From Acanthornis magna (lineage: Eukaryota > Chordata > Aves > Passeriformes > Acanthizidae), in the NCBI GenBank assembly GCA_036785705.1, contig JAWUZG010000005.1, positions 3,409,501 to 3,473,500 of the forward strand: 64,000 nt of DNA, given 5' to 3'. A model generated the notes under the pieces. It was given only the letters and a program-made list of their open reading frames with translations, ran no database searches and had not been told where the DNA came from. The position numbers and the translations under genes are program-made. Below, in pieces: positions 52,187 through 64,000 of the stretch (position 1 is its first letter; each line of letters opens with the position of its first letter).

Positions 52187-52777
52187 ATGCAAAGCCAAGC
52201 TGCTGCCACAGTTGTTGGCCTCTTTCTCCCTGGCTCTGACCGTCATCCTGCAGCTCTATTTCTCTACCAGAACGCCCCTCCATGGGAGGCACAGGAGGAT
52301 CCTGGATGCAACCTCCGGATCAGCTACTATCTCACAGAAGTTAAGAGATTTCATTTTGCCAAGGTCATGACATTGCTCTGCTCCCTTCAGCCAAAGCTGG
52401 AAATTAAGAACTCACTTTTACCACTTACTGTAGTTGTGTCAGCTTGTGGTATTATCATTTTTTGGCCAAGACATTGTTTTCTGTATTTTTATATACATAA
52501 CATTGTAAGTTTAGAGAAGGAAGGTAATAATGATGTATCTTCTGCACACGGGAGGCTAAAAAGGAAAAGCACAGCATGTATAATATACATTTCTCAGCAG
52601 CCTGGGCTGGGGCTTGCTTTAAGAGTCCCTGGATTTTGTTTGCATTCCTTGCCAGATGTAACAGTAAAATTTCCTGACTTAAATATCAGGAGAATGAGAG
52701 CTGTAATTTATCATCATTACTACTATTTTCATTACTACTACCTTTGTTCTCTAACTTGGTCAGGCATCAATAATTAG
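52187..52777 (+). CDS. Unassigned 196-codon open frame, probably not a gene
   Basis: This is the longest open frame on the plus strand, 196 codons from an ATG. It has a hydrophobic stretch around residues 78-106 that could look like one membrane segment (PLTVVVSACGIIIFWPRHCF) and a tyrosine/histidine low-complexity end (YHHYYYFHYYY) from ATT/ACT repeats. No domain is recognised, the initiation context is not strong and there are no splice sites that make sense of it. Given the AT-rich composition such a length is somewhat unusual but not impossible by chance. I list it so that it can be checked, with low confidence that it is expressed. Confidence 0.08.
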   Translation: MQSQAAATVVGLFLPGSDRHPAALFLYQNAPPWEAQEDPGCNLRISYYLTEVKRFHFAKVMTLLCSLQPKLEIKNSLLPLTVVVSACGIIIFWPRHCFLYFYIHNIVSLEKEGNNDVSSAHGRLKRKSTACIIYISQQPGLGLALRVPGFCLHSLPDVTVKFPDLNIRRMRAVIYHHYYYFHYYYLCSLTWSGINN

Positions 52778-55700
52778 AAAGATAATTTTGAAAGCCTGTT
52801 TAGCTATTTGACCTTTCCATATTGTGAATTTAGAAAATACACAGAATATCATTAGAATTACTGTACTACCTACCGCTGAGGTTTGATCAGGGGTGGGGGG
52901 AAATGCTCTGAAAATACCTGTTTTGTACAACTCTACCTGGCAACACAGCATAAAATATGTCGTGATGTAAATGTGCTGCCTCCAATTGCTGATCCAATTA
53001 ATAGGATCTATAGAAAATCAGATCTAGCTCATAATCACATCACTAGTAACTGGCTTTGTTATTTGTAGTGTTTTATATGGAGATAAATAAAAGAAAACAT
53101 TTTGTTTGTATAAATTCTTCTGTATTGTCCAAGACCTTTTTTTCCTGCCACGTTACAATTTAGCTGAACATTTTGGAAACAACAGCCAGACAAATCCTAG
53201 AAGCCATTAAAAATATTTTCCAAGGTAGAGCATCATGCCAAGGACAATGCTAACACTCAGCACAGAGTAAGATAGAAGAAAATAAAGCAAAAAATGCCAG
53301 AAAATTATCCAGCTAACTTCAATCAATGGAAGTATCTGAAGTGCAATAATTCCCTCATCCCGGGTCTCTACAGAGAATGTGAAGTTTGTTAGGATGCGGA
53401 ATGAGGAATTTAGCCTTGGATGTTTCATGCCATCCACGCAAAGCTAAGGTGTTTTATTTTCTGAAGACAGGCAAGAGCTGATGCACCACCTCTGTGTGCA
53501 TTTCATCAGAATTTCCCCAACTTGCGAGCGACAGCGCAGTTTTTGTTATGGTTGATACACTCAACCATCACATACGGAAAATGGAAAGCCACACTGAACT
53601 GGTGAGCTCGGAGTGTGGACTGGGATGCACCCTGCTCCACTGGGCACAGCTCACTGCAGGATCACTGCTGCTGAAAACATTGTTTAAATCTTCAGACCTG
53701 CAGATTGCTTCATATTCATAAGGACTATATGACACAGGATGCCAAATTTACAGATGTACAGATTACCAATCTTTCCCTTCATTTTAAAAGCAAGGTTTGA
53801 ATGCTGAAAGCAGCCTAACCTGTATTCCTGATTTTCTTCTTTTTATTTCCTTGAGGATAATGACCTTTCATAAAGTAGGATGACTTTTATCAGCCTGAGC
53901 TGGAGAAAAAATGTGACACAGATTTATATTCACGCACTCTTTTCTGATTTTGATGTGGATCCAACTCTGCCATCCTCACTCAGGCCAGCAGAATCAGGTC
54001 TGCAGAGCCTAAACAGTGGAGATCTAGAGCGCAGGGAATCTGCAATAAGCAATTACAAGTTCTAGACAGGGTGAACTGGAAAGATTGAGGGGGGGTTACT
54101 TCATTTCATTAAGATAATGCAGTGGGAAAGGTGAATAAGTGAAAGAGTGCATGTGCATGAGAGAAAGAGCTCAGCAAACATCCTTCTTAAATTAGATGGC
54201 TCCTCGGTTCTCTGTTACCTTGTTTGCCCTTCAGGACAAGCAGAGAGGCAAAGGAGGATTTTTTTTTTTCTTTTTTAAAGAAAGTTGCTCTTTTGTGGAT
54301 GCTCCTGGCTGGCAAAGGAAGGTCATTTCTCAATGACTGTTCTTTGAGACGAGCAGTGATCATGCACAGTCTAACTAGGCCACACTCATGGCTCAGCACT
54401 GAGACTCACAAATTTTCCTTTGCTCTTCCCCTCCTCCTGCCTGACGTGGGACACGCAAGGAAAAACACACCCTGCAGGTGCCACTCAGTGACAGGCTCCT
54501 GGGGTGCCAAAGACGGAGCAGATTTCTGGTGTCACAGATTGCTGAATGGAGCCCCTCAGAGTTGCACAGAGGATGCCTGAAAATCCAGACTTTATCCAAA
54601 CTGGCTGCAATCACTTCCCTCACACTTTGACACCATTTTGGAGGGACAACGAATCCCATTCTTATTAGCTCCCACTAGCTCCAAAAACCAGAGTAATTTT
54701 TGTGACATTATCAGTGTTTTGACAGGGATCAATTCCACTCCAGTATGTAATATTAATTCAAAAATTTTAGCACTTGTCTAATTCTAGAAGATGAATATTG
54801 CTCCATTACACTGGAGATCCAGGGTGCAAATGCCACAGGCAAATGGGATTAATGTTTCCCATCTCAGGTAAAGAAACACAGCAGGCCAAGCTTGTGTAAA
54901 TAGGTTCTAAGTTGTTACTTGGAGCCAAATGAAGTTTGAGACTTTTAAAACCAACTGGAGGTTTTAGCAGATTTCGGATTGCACTTAAACCCTTTTGTCA
55001 GCTCGGAGAGAACTGGGCTACTCGTGCTCCAGGTGAAGTCACCCATGTTGTTCTGCAAAGCAAGCTGATGGAAATGTAAACATCTGACTTACTATATGCT
55101 TGTTCCTTCAGCAAAACAGAGCTTTGGCCTTAGCAAGCCACGGCAGTATAACACGTTGTAAAAACAGTAACAATAGCAAAAATTATTAAACATTTATCTC
55201 TCCCATGAGTGAACATCTGGCATGTATCAAAACGCTGCCGTGGGGATTTAGCACCAGAACCTTTAAGGTTTTATGCGACAATGCCTAGAGAGGGCAATAA
55301 CAGAGCATATTCCACATAGGATTTTTAATCACTGGCCTCTTGAAAATATCAAGAGCAGAAGCTGAACTTGGTATCAGTTTATAAATGAAATGTTGGCATT
55401 CTCATTTGTGATGCAGGAAAAAATATCAGCCACATTTTTAATTAAGTAAGAAGAAATTTTAAATAAACAGAATACAAGATATTGCAGATAGCAAACAGAT
55501 GTGATAGAGCTTCTCTTTGTAGACCTTGCATGAAGGATGCTTTGCTAAGGAGGATTCTCTGACCTAAAAATTTTTCTGATGGTTTTCAGCTCACTACGTC
55601 TACAAAGCATTTTGTCTCTTCGCCCAAATCTTAGGGAAGTTGCACCTGTAATCTCTTCTTTTAAAACATCTTTAGAAAAATGAATGAATCTGCCTCTAAA

Positions 55701-56929
55701 TCTCTCCAAGAGCTCGAAAGCAACCACTTGGGGAGAGGGAGGAGCGAGTGGGGTGTGTGGTTTATGATTACGTAAGTCTTGTTTTTTGTAGGGCCAAGAC
55801 AAAGATTGATGTAAGGCAAGGGAGGAATGCACGTAGTGAATGATGCAGGGAAGGAGCAGAGCAAAATCTGGTAGTGGAGCGTTTGTTCAATAAACAAATG
55901 TGGGGGAGAATATCAAAAGGTTCTGTTTGGACTCTTGTTATAGTAAGAAATTATGATACAACTGTCTAGCCATGTCCTCTAGCAGCACTTCCCTCTCTCC
56001 CATTTATAACCACAGAGTTGGGGCTTTTAAAATGGAAGAGGAAAAACTTGAAAATTTTGTGATTAATGTTATTATTAATGAGATTAATCTCATGACTAAT
56101 CCTGTTGGTTTCTTAAATAAGCAGCACAACAAGTAAATAATTTCTGATTGTTTGGGTTTGTTTCTTTGTAATATTTTAAGCTCTATTTATACTTTTTGTC
56201 AGTATTTAAAATAAATAAAGGGTTTGGCTATTTATCTTACCTAAGTGTTGTAATGTTTTTGAGGTTCTATATAAACCCATAGCAGATTTCCTTTCTTCAT
56301 AAAGGAGCCCAGTCAGTTCATGCCTAATGTTCAAACAAAAAGTTCTAAAAGAATGCATTTTGGAGGAGATAAAGATACTGAAAAAGACAGAATTAGACAG
56401 AGGATATAAATTAGTCTAGTGCTTGCAGAGATTAGCATTTCTGGGTAGCACAAAGGATTCTGCTCAGGAATTCAACCTTGATTAAACCAATGGTGGATCT
56501 GGCACAAGGAAGTAAAGAATGGGAGAAAGCAGAGGATGTTGTCTTGGGGAAAGGGAGGAAGAAACCACCAAACTGACAGACTGATGGAAAAATAAAGATC
56601 CCAACCAATCCAATCCCCTACTCATGCATTGTTTAGAAAAAAACATCCTGTAAATGTGGGGGAGATCTGTTCTGATGGCCAGGAGTGGGCACATGCAGGA
56701 ACCGAAGGGCAGTGCCAGGAGAGGATGTTCAGCAGTCCCCAGAGCCTGCTGTTGAAGAGAAGAACACGCGCTCTGCTGGGAGAGGTGCCTGAGCTTTTCC
56801 GGGCACAGGGAAGCAGTGCTGCCATAACTCTGTGAATACCCCTGCTCAGCACTAGTTCAGCACTAAGGAACCCAAGTTTAAAATGGTATTTGTAGCATGA
56901 AATGAAATTATGATGCCGAAGTAAAATAA
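52778..56929. other. Non-coding DNA
   Basis: No supported gene. Frames reach 118 codons (54,224-54,580 plus) but overlap opposite-strand frames and have no domain. A perfect PAR-bZIP palindrome, TTACGTAA, lies at 55,768-55,775. The part 56,040-56,260 is AT-rich and frame-poor. No transposon recognised. Confidence 0.6.
55768..55775. promoter_or_regulatory. Perfect PAR-bZIP/NFIL3-type palindrome
   Basis: TTACGTAA is the optimal palindromic site for the PAR bZIP factors DBP, TEF and HLF and the repressor NFIL3 (clock-linked regulators), with C/EBP also able to bind. It lies in a mixed purine-rich segment without other obvious signals. A single eight-base site is weak evidence of function. Confidence 0.2.
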
Positions 56930-57760
56930 ACGTCGAGAAAACTCAGTCAATCATCTGTATCATTCTTTATGGCTCTCATTTATATTTGATATTGAATTGC
57001 TCACTTTTTAAAATTCAAATAACTCCCTCATCGATCCGCTCCTGAATGATTTTACTGAACATATCTTTTTAGTATCTAACACACTGTGATTTTGTTCCAC
57101 ATATGTTGTGCACTGGCTGATTCCATCCTAACCTCACAAAACATATTAAGCTTAATAAATATATTTATGAGAATTACTTTGTATAGTCCTTATGCAATCA
57201 GCCATGCTGTGTATGATAGCCCAAGACGATGAAAACCCATTGACTTTTTGTAGCAAATTAGTCTACCACCTAATCGGTGAACCCTGCTAAGCTTTTGAAT
57301 TATGACGAGAACCAGCAGCTCAGTTAGAACACTCAAATGAATTATATCAATTCATAAACTTGTTCATGTCCAGATTTCATTAGCCACACATTAACAGCAT
57401 TTTATGTTTATTACTGCTCTGACATAATCTATAAATAACTGAAATGCTAATCATAGTGTTCTGCCAGGCATCATCATTTAATCATAAAGAGATACATTAT
57501 TATAAACTATAATAGATAATAACAAGTCCGGGTCAATGGCCGCATATTAAAAGATCACAATTATATCCTATAAGGGTATGTACCTCATACATTTGGTGAC
57601 ACAAAGGTCCATATCTAATCACTTGCAAATGTTTCCCCTCTGACACACTTACAGTACAAGGTGACACAATTAAGAAAATATGCTTGTAAAACAGGGCAAT
57701 CTTTGAGCATCAAAGTAAACAGAGAACAATTAATAGTGAGGGGAAACATCATAGCATTTG
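56930..57760. promoter_or_regulatory. Candidate conserved non-coding block
   Basis: About 830 bases with no open frame of 60 codons, no simple repeat and no transposon. It contains a FOX-type core (TGTTTAT, near 57,405), a near-consensus MEF2 site (CTATAAATAA, near 57,430) and many TAAT cores. CpG is rare but present at isolated places such as CTAATCGGTG and GTCCGGGTCAATGGCCGC. The non-repetitive, moderately AT-rich text is typical of long vertebrate conserved elements. Conservation could not be tested. Confidence 0.3.
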
Positions 57761-59538
57761 CCAATGGCTGTGCCGGTTAACTCTTCATTTCTAGGGTTTT
57801 CTTCCTTCTAAAAGAAACCATAATCACGACAGTGAGAGAGTTTATTACAGAGGAGAACACTGACTTATTACTGCAGCAGCCCCGGAGCCAGGGCTGCTGG
57901 GTGTTACCCCTCGGGCTGAAAACAAAGCCCAAAAGGTTAAGTTGCCTTTCTTTCGCATTCCTATTGTCCACTCCAATTCATTCTTCCACTGGCCTCACGC
58001 CATTAAACCCCTGTGATTTTCAAATGTAGCCTGTGTGTCTTCTGCTAAAGAACATCTTTTGACTGAAGCCACTCTCAAGGGCCGTTTTGGAGCCCCTCTC
58101 TCATGGTCAGGCATTCTGACATCAAAATGCTGCTTTTTTCCCCAAGATGATCTGGATTATATTTTTCATTTAAGGTGGTGATGATGGAATCAGTGGCTTA
58201 CTGAGTGAAGGTAGTTCCATGTTCTTTACTGAGGTAAAACCTCCTGGCAATACACCACTTACTAAACAAATAATTTCCATAAGAGCTTTATCAACTACGC
58301 TAGTTCTGAGTGAGAAATGAGTCTGACCCAAGGACCAAGAATTAATTGCAGATTATTAGAATAAGTTGTTTTCTGCGGGTTTTTTGGTTTTTTTTTTTTG
58401 TAGGTTTTGTGTTGGTTAAAAAAAATTTAGACTAATTTAAAGCTTTAGCTGAATAGGAAGCAGAGATGCAGTCTGTCATTGCGAGCACTTGCACCTCATA
58501 GCTCAGGGTGAACTGAGGGAGATAAAGAAAGGAATGTAAAACACTATGGAAACCAACCTCTGGAGACTTAATATTCTGATCAGCTCACCTCCGAACATCT
58601 GGCTCTTAAATGTTCAAGCACAAAAACAAGAGAGCTAATGAAAGCAGTACATATTATCTCTCCCATCAATGTACCTCACAAACACCTGCTAAAATTAAAA
58701 CAAATTGAATCTTGATTGCTGATTAAGTACCCCTTCTTTAGCTAGATATTCTGTCATTATTTGCCCTGGCACACAATGCATAAACTGATGAAAAGCCTGT
58801 GGTGGGCTGCAGCAGCAAAGGTTGATAAAAGACGATCAAGACAGAGCTGCGTGTAAACTGCAGCACATTAACTTTATGTACTCTAGCCCTCAAAAAGTTA
58901 CTTTTAGATTTTTTTTCCCTCATTTCCGGGGCAAAAATTATTTTTGTTTAAAAGAGAAAGCACATAAACTGAGCGCATTTTTTCCTCCAGAACACTCACA
59001 TCCCAGAGAGGAGGTGATAGATGGACCTCACGATATTGACCAACACCACTGCCCAGCTACTGAGCTGAAAAATCTCCTCTGAGCAGGACTGCCATGTCCA
59101 ATGTGCTTTTGGGGCATTATCAAGCATGTGGGAAGACTTTCAAGCAGTTTTCCATGTATGGCCATGGCAAAAAGAGCCCGAAACCTGTTCGGGAATGTAT
59201 GGCCTCTATTTCTCTTCAATAGGTGCTTAGGCAATGGCAGGAGAAAGGTTACAGAGTTTACTGCCAATAAACTGGGGGAAAGCTCTGCTTGCACACTTCA
59301 GGCAGGATAAAAACATCCATTAGGAATTTCATCACACCCATATAAATACCCTCCTACGTGAGCACCGCTGACAGATGTGTGGCTAATCTACCATGTTAAC
59401 TTCATTTGAGAAGTTGTGGTTTTGTTCAAACTTTATTAGTTAAACTCGAATTGATCCCACTGCATTTTAAGTCAGTATTTAATCGACTTTAAGTATGTTT
59501 CCAGATATCATAAACTCTTCAGACATCATTGTGTTTAC

Positions 59539-59553
59539 TATATATATATATAT
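59539..59553. repeat. TA microsatellite
   Basis: About seven TA dinucleotides in a row between GTGTTTAC and GTATTCATG. Short and of no evident function. Confidence 0.9.
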
Positions 59554-60403
59554 GTATTCATGTAAATTTCCCTGTTAAAATAATCAACTTTCATTTGACT
59601 CACGGTTCTCCAATAATCAAAAAAGAAAAAACCCAGCAACATGACAGTGTGTAAATCCTGCTCGACAATAGCACCCACAAAACCTGTTTCTTGACTGACA
59701 ATAAGGTCATAACAGCACATATGTTTGGCATATGTATTTCATCAATGGTGATTATAATGTGAACCAAGAATTAGCTTCAAAATGATGGGTTACTTAAAGA
59801 CCTGGAAGAGGACATTTAAACAAAAGAAAAAAAAAAGGCCTGAATCACTTAGTAGAGCTTGACTTTTTTCCCCCCCCCTTATTGCATTCTAAATTATTTA
59901 AATATACTATTAGACACCATATTGGAAAAAAACAGATGTTTTCTAATTATGAACTGATTTTACAGTGTGATGGTGTCACATATTTAAATTACAAATACAC
60001 ATTTTTAGCATTCCAGCTGTGCTTTACAAGAGTTTAATTTGCTTCTTGTGATATGTCACATTGCACCTGCCTTTTAAAACTCCTATAAATGTAAAACATT
60101 AGCCAAGCACAAGTATTAAGACATGCTTATGAATTCTAAAAATTTTTAGCATCTTATAGAGAATGAAATTTACAGAAAGATTTAATAATGAACCAGCTAA
60201 ATGTTTATTGAAAATAGCATTTACAGATACTTTCCAGGAGTACTGAAAGGGACTGATGACTTGTGTAGGCAGCACAGCGAATTAAATTGGTGCTGCTCTG
60301 CTCCTTCCACACAGAAAGTATTCCACAATAATCTATAAACTAATGAGGTTAAACGTGGATAATACAGTAAAATGTTGTAGAAGTCAGCTTTGCTCTCAGC
60401 CAC

Positions 60404-60415
60404 CACACACACACA
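60404..60415. repeat. CA microsatellite
   Basis: Six CA dinucleotides in an uninterrupted run (CACACACACACA) after CAC. Short and unremarkable. Confidence 0.85.
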
Positions 60416-63299
60416 GAATTTGACACATTTAAGACCATCAATATCACACTAAGAATGGGGAGATTGTCAATGACAACGCTGGTGATAAACTATGATAATG
60501 TATTTCTGAGAATAGAAGAGCAATAATTCCTAGGATAAACTTAAACTTTGAAGTAATTAACTTGTGATTCAGAGAAACACGATGAGAGCATACACAGCTA
60601 TTTCTTGTCTTGCACACGCCCTGGAAATAACAACTATTGGTTTAGATGTGGCATAAAAAGAGAGAAGGGTAAACAACCCATGGCGAAGATGTAGCACTGC
60701 GGGTGCCCCTTTTAAACATGGCCTTCTCACTGCAAAGGGACAGGAAACTTCTGAAGCACTGGTCTGACAAAGATGTGATGAAGAATATCGTGGACAAGCA
60801 GGCATGCTTCTTTAGAGCCAGTTACCCACTGCACACATCCTAAACACGGGCACCTGCTCATTAACAGTCTCATCCTACCAAAAGTAAATCAAAGGCAGCT
60901 TTTGCACTGGCATCGATAGGACCTGGCACAGGCTCTACCAACGTGCCCCAAACCTCACTGCGGTGACCTGTACTGGGTCCCCATCGCTGAACGGGGCTGC
61001 CACAAAGGGACAGCCCCTTTTCCTGCCCCCTTGGATAAGCACTGCCCTGGCCATGTCATAGCACAGAAATTATTTGCCCCAAACCAGAGCTGTCACCTTT
61101 GTGGCTTTGTCCAGTGTCACAAATCTCACTGGGCACACACAGATGAAATGGCAAAGGGAAAAGGGAAAGGAGGGCAGGGAAAGCCCAGTGGGAGACACGA
61201 CAGGGAGGGAGTTGTGGTAATCAAACTGTGCTGGGATATATTTTAAAATATGGGATTTTGGTGGCTACACATCATCATACCTGCGATTCAAAAGCTTCCA
61301 CGCACTTCAGTGTGCTTGAGAATAAATGTGAGGGCACTTGGGCTACATAAAGTGTTATAAGTCCTTTGGACACGCTTTAAAGAGACATTTCCAGGACAAG
61401 GTTGTGTTACAAAACGGAACAATCCTTCCTCAAGAGACCTTTCGGAGCTCCCTGCCTGAGTTTGGACATGTGCTTTTTGTTTGGGCACTGCCCGGTGCAG
61501 GAGCCATTGTCACACACCGCAGTGGCACGAGCAGGCAGAGAGAGATCGCGGATGCTCTGCCAGAGAGGAAAAGGTGATGCTCTGCACACCTCGGGATTGC
61601 CAAGCACTCGTTAGGGAAATTGCTCTTGCTTCTCTGCCATGAAGTTCACGGTACACGCAGCAGAAATTCTCCGCTCTGTGCAGGTGAAGTCATTTCGCAG
61701 CAAGTTGCACTTTTGCAATGCGCACACCGAGGCAGGAGAGCTGCTGTACCTGCACCTCCCTATTTTGTACCACACCAGGAAAATTAATGCCATGTTCACC
61801 TTGCATTTTGTACGATCATTTTTTTAGACTAATTTCAGAACTTAATGCAGTCTGAAAGCAATAATAAAGAACCCAAAAATTTCAAAACTGTCTGAATGTC
61901 TCCAGTCCTGTGATTTCCCACTGTCAGCAATATTTTAGCTTTTATGAAACATGCCAAGCCAAATTTACTCTGTTTAAGATCACTTATATAGGCTCTCACT
62001 GTACATGATATGCTTACAGTAAATTATTAAGAGCAGAAGATGAAGCTAAGGCAAACCAAGCCCATTCTGGTAGGGGAATTTGAGTAAAGCCTTCGATTTT
62101 TATTTTCTTTTTGAGAAGTGTGTTATCTTTTTACCCCACTTTCATTGATAAAGGAAATCTGCAGTGGGATTTTTTCATGCTGAAGGAAATGTGGGTGAGA
62201 ATCGCCTTCATCCTCGGAGCAAGAGGCACAAGGATGGTACGGTGGGAAGCAGCTCCCATGTGAGGATGGAGGATCCTGTTCCCCTCAATTGCCTATTTCT
62301 ATTTGGCTCTAATTCCCTATTTAGTCAGAACTTTCTCCTTTACTTCATTTGGAAGAGTCAGTTAGAGGGTGTCTGAAATTAGGGGTTTTCTATCCCTGCT
62401 CTTGAGATAAACTAGATGAAATGCAAAAAGTCGAATTAATTTTACTTTTTTCATTAGGATTTGACATGTTGGAATAGCATCCCTAACTTTTTTACATTCT
62501 TAATAAAGGAGGAAAAAAAGAAATCAACAATTCAGTCCATGTTTCAGGAATGCTTTGTCTGGGGTTCCATGCTATTGCTTCCTGTAACATGAAAGTAATA
62601 TCAAATTGAAAATATTTCTGTTCAGCAACTTCAGCAGCTCTAAATTAAGGAAATGTGTAGTTTATTGGCTTTCAATGCTTGAGCAGGTTAAGAATGTGTA
62701 AGCAAGAAAGATTTCATTTAGAAAGAGAAGTGCAATGTCCATGACACCAACAGAGACATTAAGAGAGATTAGGCCATCTTCATAAACTACTTTTCAGCTA
62801 TGAGATTATCAAAAATAATGAATGCCACTCATTAAAGAAAACAATTTTTGAAATAAAGAAAATTCATTTTTCAGGCAGTAACAGCTCATGGAGATAAAAT
62901 TGGATGATAAGCAGCAAACCAGTTTTTACACTGTTGTACCAAAAGTGGCACTGACCACCACTTGCTCTAGAGCAGGTGACCTTCAGGTCACACTCTGCAC
63001 ACGGCAGAACTGCCACAGATTGGGAAAAAAAGGTGGTTTGAGGAAGATTTTCTTTTTGTGACAGGAATGGAGATCTGTCTCCTCCACTTGCATTGCCAGG
63101 TTTTATAGATCATGATTAAAATATGACTAATACATTTAACTTTTAATGTGTGTGTGGGCTTCAAAATGAAATTTTAAATCTCATTTGCGTTAGTTTAGAA
63201 GAGATTAACAACTTGTGAATGGGAAGGTACAAGGAACAAAGATGCTCTGAATTCTGGTGGCATCTCAGCCACTTTGCAGTGTAGCTGGGGAGTGATGGC

Positions 63300-63690
63300 A
63301 CTGCCCTTGTCCACGTGTGAATGCGGTGGACGTTCCTGCGGTCGCTCCCTCAGACATCCCCGAAGCACAACCCGCCAATGGAAATTGAGCTGCAGCATCT
63401 CCAGGATCATTTAGCCCTGCACACCTCATGCGGAGGTCCTGAAGCAGTCGCTCAGCTCAGGTGGTCTCTGCAGAGGTGCATCCGAAGGGCTCTGCGGCAG
63501 GGAGCGATCGGGCAGAGCGTGACCCACGCCGTGATCCCCCTCCAGAAGAGCTGGGCTCAGGAGGCTCCCCCCAAAAGGCAGGTGGCAGTCAGAGAAAGCT
63601 GTGCCATCGAGGGGAGGTGGCACACAGAGGCTGGAGTCAGGAAAACTGTGCTGATTCATCCCTACTGAGGACCCCGCGTGCATGGAAATC
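63300..63690. other. GC-rich patch near the window end
   Basis: A local rise in GC and CpG, open on both strands: 115 codons on plus (63,321-63,668) and 136 codons on minus (63,426-63,836). Neither frame has a recognisable domain, and overlapping long frames on both strands are typical of stop-poor GC-rich DNA. At 63,500-63,523 the text GGGAGCGATCGG followed by a GAGC and GTGA resembles one unit of the minisatellite at 13.8 kb. It may be part of an exon or CpG-rich element continuing beyond the window, which cannot be judged here. Confidence 0.4.
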
Positions 63691-64000
63691 TCATTCGCCT
63701 GCAGCTGATGGCTTTGTTTCAGGGGAAAAATAGGAAAACGCAGGTACGAAGTTGAATATTCAGAGTCATGATGCGAGAGGTGAATCATTTTACAGTGTGG
63801 ATGACAAGATAGAAAAAAACCCAAAAAACTAAACAAAATATATATTAAAACTCAAGCTGGAAACTTCAGTTTTAAGAATTTTTAAGACAGAACACAAAGA
63901 ATAACCTAGAATTTCTAAAACATGGGTAAATATGAACCAATTACTTATTATTTCATTAGAATGGAGATGGGAAGGACCAATTCCTAACTCTCAGCGTTTG
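63691..64000. other. Non-coding DNA at the window end
   Basis: AT-rich sequence with an A-rich stretch around 63,810-63,850. I see no gene, repeat family or regulatory cluster. Confidence 0.6.

Larger units (their letters stand above)
57761..63299. other. Non-coding DNA
   Basis: No supported gene; frames are 60-88 codons on both strands. AT-rich, frame-poor parts lie at 58,200-58,730 and 59,830-60,220; the latter resembles the candidate conserved blocks. GC-richer text at 60,890-61,240 and 61,450-61,760 has no recognisable protein. Small simple repeats are listed separately. No transposon or RNA gene identified. Confidence 0.6.

Noticed and set aside
63321..63836. Overlapping frames of 115 (plus) and 136 (minus) codons
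   Set aside because: Overlapping open frames on both strands in a GC-rich patch are expected; neither has a domain.

Overview
The window looks like avian nuclear DNA, most likely a songbird or related neoavian. The main evidence is a CR1 LINE 3' end near 9.69-9.95 kb in the form common in passerine genomes, with a second, more diverged CR1 tail near 46.2 kb. Supporting evidence is a low repeat load, an AT-rich and CpG-poor background, and an ancient amniote MIR-type SINE near 45.3 kb. Nothing suggests a bacterial, viral or organellar source: there are no operons, no dense coding and no Shine-Dalgarno-led frames.

No complete protein-coding gene can be supported. Almost all open frames are 60-140 codons, lie on both strands, have no recognisable domain and fit chance. 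The window is best read as intergenic DNA or a large intron. The best coding candidate is an exon-like segment on the minus strand at 17,710-17,874. It is 165 nt, fully open, flanked by plausible AG and GT splice sites, phase 1-1, and of protein-like composition, but I cannot name its family. Weaker exon-like segments lie at 32,909-33,007 (open) and 47,965-48,065 (not open in any frame).

Layout: 1-9.7 kb is unremarkable single-copy DNA; 9.7-9.95 kb is CR1 (minus). At 12.43-12.56 kb there is a T/G-rich simple tract. At 13.78-14.41 kb there is a striking GC-rich minisatellite of about 25 copies of a 25-nt unit, which creates an artefactual 241-codon frame on the minus strand. The exon candidate is at 17.7 kb, a perfect CRE at 24.75 kb, and a short minisatellite with units of about 40 nt at 26.49-26.64 kb. 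From 36 to 60 kb several long AT-rich, repeat-free blocks (around 36.3-38.1, 39.8-40.5, 49.9-50.9 and 56.9-57.8 kb) look like conserved non-coding elements, as are common around developmental regulators; conservation cannot be tested here. The most structured of these holds an 11-bp phased CCAAT/ACAAT array at 50,430-50,462. The last 700 bases include a GC-rich patch.

If the candidate elements are real, the likely role of the window is long-range regulation rather than protein coding. No previously undescribed multi-gene system is visible.
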